This document shows positions 45,110 through 54,008 of a stretch of DNA of 64,000 bases, piece after piece. The number at the start of each line of letters is the position of its first letter. The first letter of the stretch is position 1. The position numbers and the translations under genes were made by a program. The notes under the pieces are model-generated. The model searched no databases. It was not told where the DNA came from and saw only the letters and a list, made by a program, of their open reading frames with translations. The DNA comes from Deroplatys truncata (Eukaryota; Arthropoda; Insecta; Mantodea; Mantidae), in assembly GCA_030765065.1 (NCBI GenBank), contig CM060977.1:100721795-100785794 (forward strand), in the 5' to 3' direction.

Positions 45110-45650
45110 CCAGTACCAACATAAAGAACTCCGTTCCATTATGGGCCACATGTTATACACATCAATATACGTAGTACATAGAGAAGGTATTGCATTCCAA
45201 CCATAAAGTTGATACGGAGATCTCAACCAAAAATAGATGTTTTGAGGCCCCATGAAAAAAAGAAAGGAATTTAGAAAAAAAAAGTTCGTTACATGTGCAC
45301 GCGCGCGCGCGCGTGTGTGTGTGTGTGTGTGAACAGCATAACTCAAAGATTTGTTAAAAGGAAACTTATCAATATTTATACCTTTTACTTCATCTTGTTT
45401 TATAGTATCTAATTTGGATTTAAGTGGAATACATGAAAATTGGTATTTATATTCAGGACTTTCAAAGAATGCGACGCATGAAGATTTTGAAGGAAATCCC
45501 CACTAGAAATCACCCTTTATATAGAAAATTTCGTTACTTTTGATTTTGTCAAAAACGGTTGTAATGAGTTTGGTTAAAATACCATTTTTCAGCTATTTTC
45601 ATGAATAATGACAAATAAAATGTGTATTGTAAAAATAAGAACATCGGTTA
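45110..45650 (-). repeat. Fam-2 start plus Fam-1, reverse, truncated
   Basis: 45110-45165 is the Fam-2 start in reverse (CTCCGTTCCATTATGGGCC). 45170-45650 is Fam-1 from its 3' end to about the middle. An extra ~70 bp sits near 45345-45420. This repeats the Fam-1 then Fam-2 order seen at 22445 and 39203. Confidence 0.7.
45293..45331. repeat. CG/TG alternating tract in Fam-1 (Z-DNA-prone)
   Basis: About 39 bp of strictly alternating purine and pyrimidine: (CG)n then (TG)n, at the standard Fam-1 microsatellite position. Confidence 0.9.
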
Positions 45651-45659
45651 TAGCGAAAA

Positions 45660-46140
45660 CACACTTGTCACCTGTCACTCAACGTAGCATAAACGTTACA
45701 TTGGAGTTACTTTGGAACACACTGGAATACAACATAACTGAACTGCACGACTCATAACTGACAGCTGAGTTACAATTCGCAATTAAACTACACTGTCCAT
45801 TTTCACTTAGTCGCTTCTTACAGCACTTAATTCAACTGGAATAAGGCTGCTTATCCTGGTGACAGCAGTTCCTTATATAGACCTCGCATACATAGCGAAA
45901 CTTTCCAGAACAAGACCTACTAGAACATGCCGAAACGAAGGTTCTGGAGCTATAAGTAGCACGTATTTTTATTTCACACATGCTGTTTTCTTCTATTGTT
46001 TCCGCGGTGGCTAATGTTCCGGGGCCCATAGCAGTGCTCATCGTGGAAGGCAGGCCCCATCCAGATCCCTGGCCGGGAGGCACTTGCAGACGGCCTACAG
46101 GTAGCGCTGCGTGCTCGGTACAATATATTGCATTTTCCTG
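45660..46140 (-). promoter_or_regulatory. Promoter-like segment with heat-shock-element motifs
   Basis: On the minus strand a CTATATAAGG TATA box (45871-45880) is preceded at higher coordinates by TTCCAGAA-type (45903-45910) and GAAGGTTC-type (45937-45944) inverted pentamer pairs plus single GAAC units, the arrangement of heat-shock elements. Downstream sequence has no long open frame (an ATG near 45800 is followed by a stop after four codons). It may be a retrotransposon LTR/leader fragment or an orphan host promoter. The 83-codon minus frame at 45832-46083 crosses it but has no motif. Confidence 0.4.
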
Positions 46141-46464
46141 AAATAGCCTTTTAAATTCTCTTTTTTTTTTTTTTTTGGTTTATTCATTTTAAGTCGCTTT
46201 AACTCCTAAATGTCTATTCGTAACTCTTCCATCAATACAGTTGTAGTTGAAAATTAATAGGTTTCTCGGAATATGCATATATAATATCATTTGATAATAA
46301 ACAGGTTAATTTTTATGTGATCAACACAATTAAAAACAGTTATAATTATATTACAATTATTTTAAATTTCACTGTACAGTTGTATATTTTGTAAGAACAT
46401 TATAATCCTTTCTATACATTATTGAATCATTAAGACAGCTACTATTTTTTGGGATGTTATATAT

Positions 46465-46625
46465 TCTGAAAAACCTTTGCATAATTGGTAAAGCGCGGGA
46501 TATGATCAAAGGACACAGTTTATATCAAGTAAACCTTTTAGTGTGATTAACAATTTTCCAGGTATCCTTTGACATTTGTTTAAATTTTCAAACACTTATA
46601 CTATTTTAACTGGTAAATGTCATTC
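46465..46625 (-). repeat. Fam-1 internal fragment, reverse
   Basis: Contains TTGCATAATTGGTAAAGC, GGTATCCTTTGACATTTG and AAATTTTCAAACACTTATAC, matching the Fam-1 centre in reverse. It abuts the 3' end of the next reverse copy. Confidence 0.65.
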
Positions 46626-46629
46626 CTTT

Positions 46630-48471
46630 TTACTTTCTCTACTACGTATAGTAAGTAGGGGAAGTATTGTATTCCACCCAAAAATTCGATACCGAGATTT
46701 CACCGAAAATACATGTTTTGAGACCCCCGAATCCAAAAAAAGCATTTTGGAAACATGTCCGTGTGTATGTCTGTGTGTCTATCTGTGTGTGTGTCTGTCT
46801 GTGAACAGCATAACTGAGAAATGTGAAGTGGTATATTTGCGTTGGAAGATGCTTCATGTTTATCTGCACAACGTATGGAAGCCAATTTGTCGCGGTCACT
46901 TCGTGTTATCTTATTGCTGGGCCCCTGTTATTGTTTTATTATTTTGCATTTTGGGTTCATTGTGCTCCGGCTAGCTATTATTTCTCGGTCGAGCAAATCT
47001 CTTAAACAGGGTGTGTAAACGGAAAGGATTTTGTTACTGAAAGATAACACTGATAAAAGAATTTGTTTTTACACTTTTATTACCGTCACAATTAAGTTCA
47101 CATATTGATTCGTGATACACGCCAAACTGAAACTGTTCTATTTTCTAATATCACTATAATCACTTATTTACTGCACATTATTAATTCGCGTGTTTCACAT
47201 TTATAACAAACTTCAAGACGCGAGAGATTCTGTAAAATTGCGACGTGTACTTTATGTATGCTTCCGTTGAACTACGCGACGTGTAACCCGCGAACGATTC
47301 TGATGAACTAACTGTGCGACATATAACGCGTGAATGCTTCTGTTAGAATGACGAAATCTGCCTCTGACTTTAGCTTTTTATACTCCCACACCCGGATATG
47401 CCTAAAGATTATAACCGAGCTGCTATTGGTTAATAAAACGCGCCAACATTAGCGTCTATTTTTATATCCAATCAAAAATTACGAACACATATGCTCTAGG
47501 GAAAATATTCCCGCTATTTCAAAGAAAAGCGCGCCAATCTGACGTCATTTGTTTGTCTCTTCTAACTAATATTCAACTCACCCCCTCACACATTGTTATC
47601 CGCTCCTATTGACAGTTTCAGTGAGGCCGTGTAAACTTATTTCCTAACAATGCTTATAATTAACAAACATCTCAAATCAATGTCATAGAATAATGCTTAT
47701 TTACACTACAATCACTCTGGCATTTATATTATTGTGATACAAATTACTGCCACAAACGAAGAGTCGGATAAACACCAAACTTGGTATTTAGGTTCAGTAT
47801 CTTCCAAGGATGCGACATGAAGGTTTTCAAGAAAATCCCCCCACCCCAGATTACCCTTTACATGAAAGATTTTTCGAAAATTTTAATTTTCTCAAAAATG
47901 GCTCTAACGATTTTGATTAAAATATCATATGTTTAAGATATTTTTATGACAAATGAAATGTCTATTTTGAATTTCCTGGGAATGTCTCCAAAAGTATTCT
48001 TCATTGTGAACGACTTTTGCATAACTGGTAAACCATAAGAGATAGACAAAATTTTACTACACAAAAATGTAGATCGCGTTAAAATACACAATTTATGTCA
48101 TATACATTTTTTTTTGTTGAGTGAACCATTTTCGAGATATTACTTGTTATTCCCTTAAATTTTTCAATACTTATTTTCTCAAACGGAAATTCGTTTTTCA
48201 TTTTTTTGTCTTGGATATGCAAAGAGTGGGAAAGGGAATGGTGCTGCACCTAGCAACCAGCTATTAAGAGATATGTATGTGCTTAAAGGCTACTGTATTA
48301 CCAAATTGCCCTTGTAAATATATATTCCCCTTACATCTACAAGAAAATTAGCAATAAGATAGACTGTGCAAATGTTTATCTCGATTAACATGAAGTAGAT
48401 GGAGAATAAGCGTTTGTATAAATAGTTTGTACAAGAGTAGAGAAAGTCATGTGAGTGTAAGACATCAGGTT
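46630..48471 (-). repeat. Fam-1 copy, reverse, split by solo LTR-B
   Basis: Left terminus TTACTTTCTCTACTACGTA and right terminus ACAAGAGTAGAGAAAGTCA. The block CAGCATAACTGAGAAA is cut at 46823 and resumes at 47755 as AACGAAGAGTCGGATAAAC. Without the LTR it is an almost complete second-subfamily member. Confidence 0.9.
46824..47754 (-). mobile_element. Solo LTR, family LTR-B, copy 1
   Basis: 931 bp. Flanks AATG (46820-46823) and AACG (47755-47758) are a 4-bp duplication with one transition. Minus strand begins TGTGGCAGTAATTTG and ends ACCACTTCA. It contains a CCAAT box (ATTGG on the plus strand at 47425-47429) and TATA (GTATAAAAAG on the minus strand at 47374-47383), followed by imperfect tandem repeats. 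It matches 52001-53022. No coding sequence. Confidence 0.88.
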
Positions 48472-48944
48472 TTTTATGGTCTTGTAAACCCAACAAATAA
48501 AAGTCGTTTTTGACAAATCTGACTATCGATTTAGCCTACTTTATTCCCCCTATACCTTAAACAAAACGCATAATCCTTCTTTCGGTATTTCCGTAGCATC
48601 CGATAATATTTTGAGTAGTTGGGATTTTAAGAGCTGCTATCAACAGCCAGTCGAGTTTGGTGGTCTCTGATATAATTAAATGACGCTCTAATTTCCCTTG
48701 GTAGCTGTAGAATTCTCATTTCCATCTTTCTGAAGCTATAGCAGTTTATCATGAAGGGCCCGGCTCATCCCTCTCAACACAAGAGGCTCCTTAATCCCTT
48801 GTCATGCATCAGATGAGACAGTGGACAGTTTATTTATAGCTTCATTGTCCTATGTGGAATGCCCAGGCTTTGTGATTAAAGGAGAGCGGTTCTTCGATAT
48901 AACGAATAGTATTCGGTGTTGCATTTAGGTTTGGTTAAAAACGC
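48472..48944. other. Spacer with Fam-1 traces
   Basis: 48505-48545 resembles a short Fam-1 scrap (AAATCTGACTATCGATTTAGC). Otherwise nothing recognised. Confidence 0.45.
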
Positions 48945-49120
48945 TACCTCGTAGCTCAGTCGGTGAGCACCTGCGTGCTACGCGAGGGATCCCGGGTTCG
49001 ATTCCCGACTGCGGAATGGGAGTTTTCTCTAGGCAAGATTATTCCCTACCCCCCCCCCCAGAGTCTGGAACTATGAATGAGAGTTTGAAAGTGTGTGTGA
49101 TCTAATGTATAAAACCTAAA
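48945..49120 (+). mobile_element. tRNA-derived SINE (Ala/Arg-like head)
   Basis: CGTAGCTCAGTCGGTGAGCA (box A) and GGGTTCGATTCCCGA (box B) form a convincing tRNA-like head. The 7-bp acceptor arms do not pair and there is a downstream body (GGAGTTTTCTCTAGG, a C10 run, GTGTGTGTGATCTAATGTA), so this is a SINE rather than a tRNA gene. Confidence 0.75.
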
Positions 49121-49255
49121 GAAAAATCAGAAATCCAATGACAACACTGTATACCAGTTAACTCCACTGCCGACAGGCAAATGTTCCGAAGCTAAAAGGC
49201 CGCCGATATGACCATTTCAATTAATAGGGAGGTATAAGTGGAACAATTAAAATAA

Positions 49256-50067
49256 ATGTGTTACATTCACATGACTTTCTCTACCGTATATAATTTATTA
49301 ATAGGTATAAAGGCTATCCAGACGAAACCTTATTTTTCTATCTACTCATTTTAATCCCGATAAACGTTTGAAGAAATAGGTGCACTTAATATTTTTTATA
49401 AATTCAAAGGGAAGAACGATAGTCAAACTTTTAAGAACTGAACGCTAAATGTTGGCCTTAAAATTCCATAATTTCCATACAATCCTAAGAAACACCTGAA
49501 TGTCGGCAAGAATGACGAAGTATTGAACACTTCCAACCATTAATAACGGATATCTCGGTGTCGGCTTTTGCCACAAAAATAATTACTTGCAGTAAATTGT
49601 GTGTTTTAAAGAGGTCTACATTTTTGTGTAGTACTTTCTAGTCTACCGCATAATGTTTACCAGTTATACAAGATTATACAAAATTCCTCCCGAATGAGGA
49701 CTACTTCACAGACTATCCCCAGAAAATTCGAGAGATACGTTTTATTTCTGATGTCAGTATCTATAAGATGTAGTCTTTTAGTCAAAATCTTTTAAAGACA
49801 TTTTTGTGCCGGGAGTTTTTGAAAATCTTCGTGTCGCGTTGCATCTTTAGAAGGTACTAAACCTAAATAGTAAGTTTGGTACTTTCCGACTTTTCGTTTT
49901 TCAGTTATGCTGTCCACAGACACGCACACGCGGACCTTTTTTTCTAAAAATGCTTGTTTGCATTCAGGAAGGGGGCTATTTATGCGTACTTCCGGCGGAA
50001 TCTCGGTATACAATTTTTGGATGGAATGCAATACTCTTCTTTCTTACTGTACGTATTAGAGAGAACA
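49256..50067 (+). repeat. Fam-1, near full-length copy
   Basis: Starts ATGTGTTACATTCACATG, then ACTTTCTCTACCG, and ends ACTGTACGTATTAGAGAGAA. The CA tract is short. Confidence 0.85.
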
Positions 50068-50625
50068 AAAATGGTGCAAACTATTCGTATACGTCACTGT
50101 ACTTTTGTTTGTTCAGAAAATATATGTCCACACAAAACTTTTCGCACCATGCAAAGAATTAGGTGTGTAAAATCGGGTTTCCCAGTGCTAACATATCTGT
50201 TATTTTACGACAGAATGCAACTATGTAAATTGAACCATGTTTCGTCAGAGAAGAATATTAAGCATGGGTCAATTACTTATTCAGTGACACTTCGCAAAAT
50301 GCAATTACAGAACTTTACCCAACCCTGATGATCACATTTAAAATAAGGTGTTGCAAAAAAGCATATATTTAGAGAAAACAAAACAACAGGCGAGACATTC
50401 ACTCAATTTTGGATATTGAACTCTCGAGTGTAAATCTAAGAAGATGCCAGAAATGTGAAGGCAAAGAAGGAAGGATAACATTTCCGACATTTCTTATCAT
50501 AGTGTATATACTTATTATCATTGTAAATATAACTATGAAAACGTGAGGTAGTTATGGGGATACTATAACTGTTTCAGCAGGAGTCGAGCTGAGACCGACG
50601 CGCGAGCCGTCGTTGGGTGGCCCAA
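50068..50625. mobile_element. Rearranged copy of the long-TIR mariner-like element
   Basis: 50340-50625 matches the right end of 9376-10405 in the same orientation: transposase C-terminal coding (RRDIHSILDIELSSVN, RRCQKCEGKEG), then the inverted-repeat arm (TTATCATTGTAAATATAAC, ACTGTTTCAGCAGGAGTCG). In contrast, 50085-50335 encodes the first-Asp block on the minus strand (FFSDETWFNLHSC, NNRYVSTGKP). The two halves therefore face each other, so an inversion or two joined fragments is needed. The plus-strand 124-codon frame 49954-50328 is antisense to this and not a gene. Confidence 0.7.
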
Positions 50626-51498
50626 AGTTAAGGAAAAGCATTTAGAATTTAATATTTTTTTTAATAGTTCCAGTTTTTTTTGGCATTACTTTATCTTCTC
50701 ACTCTTTTATTAAGATTATATTTACGTTTTATTCTGTTTAATTAATTTCTAATGTTTTTATATCCAATCGGGCGAATATTATTACCCCATAATACACAGC
50801 TCAAAGATAAGGTCAGAACATTCTGATGGTTGTGTTTTTCATATTTTATGTGTAGCTACAACAGCTGTGTTATAGGAATATTATTGCAGCGAACTATCTT
50901 CGTAGTGTGGTATGAAAGTGAAAATATTTATTTTGGTGCTGCTATATCCATGAAATTTTCAGTTGCTTACCCGAGCTGGCACACTGCACGCTCGGGCGAA
51001 TGCATTCATTATGAAAATGACGTTAGAATCTTGGGAGCAAAATTACGCATTCGTGGGTAAGAAATGCTAATTGGAACCAAATCCTCTCCCGTCTACTGAA
51101 TTTGTGTTATTAAAGCGCTTCCATCAAGCAAATATCTACCGCTCGGGATTTCAGAGCCTGCAAAATCAAAATATTTACTTTGGCATGTCCAACCAAATGC
51201 ACCTGCTATAATAGGAAGGAATAACTGCCGTTCTCTGCCGCTGGTTTATTCAAATCACACTGTCGCTAGCGAAGCGTGCAGAGTTGAGTCTCTCTCCATA
51301 ACCTTATTGTGTTATTTTTAGAATTAAGAGGAGGGATTCTTTTATTTTATATAAATCATAATGGGAATTTATTAGAGTTTGTGGTTTCTGGAATAGTAGA
51401 TAACTTTTAACTTCTCTGCCAAGTAGATAGAGCAGTCATTGTATTTCATATAAAACTTGATATCAAGTTTTCATCGGAAATATGTTATAATAAAAATA
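50626..51498. other. Unassigned region
   Basis: The frame 50830-51060 (76 codons) has no motif. A 7-bp stem CCCGAGC/GCTCGGG flanks a short loop near 50970-50996. Nothing else recognised. Confidence 0.45.
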
Positions 51499-52235
51499 TC
51501 TGATGTGATACATACATATGGCTTTCTCTAACCTCTATCGTTTATTATTCTTATTAAAGCTGATATTTCTGTCTGCTACATTTTAATCAAAATAAGCCTT
51601 TGTAGAAATAGCGACATTGCACATTTCGTCATAGACACAAAGATAACAGCGATAGTCAAATGTTTAAGAACTGGACACTATACGCTGGCCATAAAATTTC
51701 ATGCAATCGCGAAAAAACGACTGAATATTGACAGGACTTAAAAAAATTACCAAGAAATGATCAATTCGAAACTTTAATAACGGATATCTCAGAAAAGCCT
51801 TATGCCACAACAATCTTATTTCAAATAAATTGTGTGTTTTAAAGAGGTCTGTATTTTTTTGTGAAGTACGTTCTCGTCTATCACTTAAAGTTTACTAGTT
51901 ATACAAGATGATACAAAATTTCTTCCAAATGAAGACTATTCCAGAAAATTCAAGATATGCGTTTCATTTGTATTGTAATTATATTTAATATATATTATTT
52001 TGATACGGTAATTTGTATCATAAATTACCTAAATGTAAATAATGATTGTAATATGAATATGTATTTTTATGTGACATTGATTTTAGATGTTTATTAATTG
52101 TAATTATTATTGGAAAGTGAATTTATACGGCTTTACTGAAACTGTCAATAATAGCGCAATAATGCAGCGAGGGGGTGAGTTGTTTATCATTACTGGGAAC
52201 AAGGAAGTTACGTAATGTTTCGCGCCTTTTCGGTA

Positions 52236-52254
52236 GAACCTTCTAGAATATTTC
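52236..52254 (+). promoter_or_regulatory. Heat-shock-element-like motif in LTR-B
   Basis: GAACCTTCTAGAATATTTC contains alternating pentamers GAA-nn-TTC-nn-GAA-nn-TTT, a close match to a four-unit heat-shock element. It lies ~117 bp before the TATA box. The other LTR-B copy has lost most of it. Confidence 0.55.
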
Positions 52255-52370
52255 CTAAAGCATATGTTTTCGTGGTTTTCATTGGATATTAAAATAGACG
52301 CTAATGTTGGCGCGTTTTATTAGCCAATAGCAGTTCATTTATAATCTTTAGGCATGTCGAGGAGTGGGAG

Positions 52371-52379
52371 TATATAAAG
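52371..52379 (+). promoter_or_regulatory. TATA box of LTR-B
   Basis: TATATAAAG preceded by GGAGTGGGAG and, 44 bp earlier, a CCAAT motif. The equivalent in copy 1 is GTATAAAAAG. Initiation is expected about 30 bp downstream, near the start of the tandem repeat. Confidence 0.65.
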
Positions 52380-53221
52380 TCGAGTCCGTGATAGATCGCC
52401 CCCAGTTCAACAAAATTCTCAATACCTTACACGTCGGTCGCCCAGTTCATCAAAATTTCTAGCACGTTACACGCTGTCTTCAGTGAGTCAGTTCGTCATA
52501 AGTTACGCGCAGCAGAATTACGAGAATCTAAAATATTATACAGTTAAATATACACAAAGTTGAAGTACGTGAGTTAAAAGTGATAAGTAAGAAGTGATTA
52601 CAAACAGTTTCAGTTTGGCGAGTATCTAAATCAATATGTAAATGTGTTAGTGAACGTGTTCGACAATAAAAATTATACAACCAATTTCTTCATTAAGTGT
52701 AATTTCTGGATAAAAGATTCCTTTCCGATTCACAACCTGTAAGAGATACAAGTTCGACCCAAAGAGCTAGCTGAGGACATTTAAAGTGAATTATTTCAAA
52801 ACTGATGCAAATTGCTACGACAGATGGAGCTACAAACAAAACAAGGAGTGACGTCACAAGATGGCAACGCGTGAAGTAAGCAGCACAACCTGATCTACAA
52901 GTTCTAATAACTTACGCTACACAAACTACGTAAGAAACATTATTCACTCGCAAATTGGCTTCCACAACGTGGGGCTAACAAATACAAAAACATATCACGT
53001 AAACAAGCATCATTCCGTTGCAATTTTAATGAAAATCGTTAGAGCCGTTCTTTAGAAAATAAACAATTTCGAAACATCTTCCATATAAAGGGTAGTCTGG
53101 GATGGGACGATTTTCTTTAAAATTATCTTGTCGCATCTTACAAGGTACTGAACCTAAATACCAAGTTTGGTATTTATCCGAATTTTCGTTTTTGAGTTAT
53201 GCTGTTCATAGGTACATACAC

Positions 53222-53350
53222 AATTTGGAAACTGTGGAACACTGCCATTGCTGTGCCGTCACTACTGGTTCCGGTCGCCCGCTGTCTCCTCTCACTTTCT
53301 CCTCCCTCCCTGGGCATATGTACAATATCCCCAGGCCGAGTCCCGTCCGA
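53222..53350 (+). repeat. GC-rich repeat, second copy
   Basis: TTGGAAACTGTGGAAC, CATTGCTGTGCCGTCACT and CTCACTTTCTCCTCCCTCC parallel 23933-24010. It has inserted into, or replaced, the Fam-1 3' end. Confidence 0.6.
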
Positions 53351-54006
53351 TAATAAGTGATAAAAATACATGGTGTACTTGATTTAAATATTTCTGGATA
53401 AAGGTTTCCTCTCATAAATATCGTATTATTATTATTATTATTATTAGAAGAAGAAGAGAAAACAGACTGTTATTGATATGATGGTATTTACAGAATGAAA
53501 ATCTGAATGAAGGCAGCCATTTATGCTCTGTACACAGAATGTTTGCCAATGGAGGTACCCACGCCTGCCGGGCTTGTGTCACGGCACCGCGATGGACGAA
53601 ATTAAACAAATTCTGTAATTAACAGCAAATACTATACAGACAAAACAATTGTACGTTTTAGTGACAGCATACCGTCGTTCTATTAAAATATGTTGAATTT
53701 TAAACCCGTACTGGCGCTTGTTGCTTTCCCTACCATGTACCTGGTAAGTAGAGGAATTATTACAATCCATCTTGCAGAGGGATATGGCTGGTATGGGAAC
53801 GTATATACAGTAGGAATGTTGTTGCTGTGGGATGGAATGGTAGCTCTCGGCGTGATGCCCTGGTGTGATTGTTTAATCTCCTGAGGATGCTGTAGCGACG
53901 TCTCTTTTTGTCAGGGTTTGGTTGCTCTGGATTATGGTAGGTTCTTAAGTCTATATATGTTGCACCGATGCAACTAGCGTGCTGTAGTGTTTTTAGGTTG
54001 GCAATA
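53351..54006. other. Unassigned region with ATT microsatellite
   Basis: (ATT)n at about 53424-53446 followed by GAAGAAGAAGAG. The frame 53690-53884 (64 codons) is Gly/Trp-rich but unrecognised. Confidence 0.5.
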
Positions 54007-54008
54007 TA

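Larger units (their letters stand above)
52001..53022 (+). mobile_element. Solo LTR, family LTR-B, copy 2
   Basis: 1,022 bp with TG...CA ends (TGATACGGTAATTTG to TTCCGTTGCA) and a perfect ATTT duplication (51997-52000 and 53023-53026). Promoter features: heat-shock-element-like array at 52236-52254, CCAAT at 52323-52327, TATATAAAG at 52371-52379, then a ~40-bp imperfect tandem repeat at 52396-52475, and AATAAA at 52665-52670. An LTR-B partner in reverse lies at 46824-47754. No open frame. Confidence 0.9.
51499..53222 (+). repeat. Fam-1 copy split by solo LTR-B
   Basis: 5' part 51499-52000 starts TCTGATGTGATACATACATA. It resumes at 53023 (ATTTTAATGAAAATCGTTAGAG) and stops just after GAGTTATGCTGTTCATAGG, where a GC-rich repeat replaces the expected CA tract and 3' end. 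Confidence 0.85.

Noticed and set aside
48955-49018. Functional tRNA gene
   Set aside because: Boxes A and B are good, but the acceptor-stem sequences do not pair and a SINE body follows.
49954-50328. 124-codon plus-strand frame
   Set aside because: Its first part is the Fam-1 3' end and the rest is antisense to a mariner-like transposase fragment.
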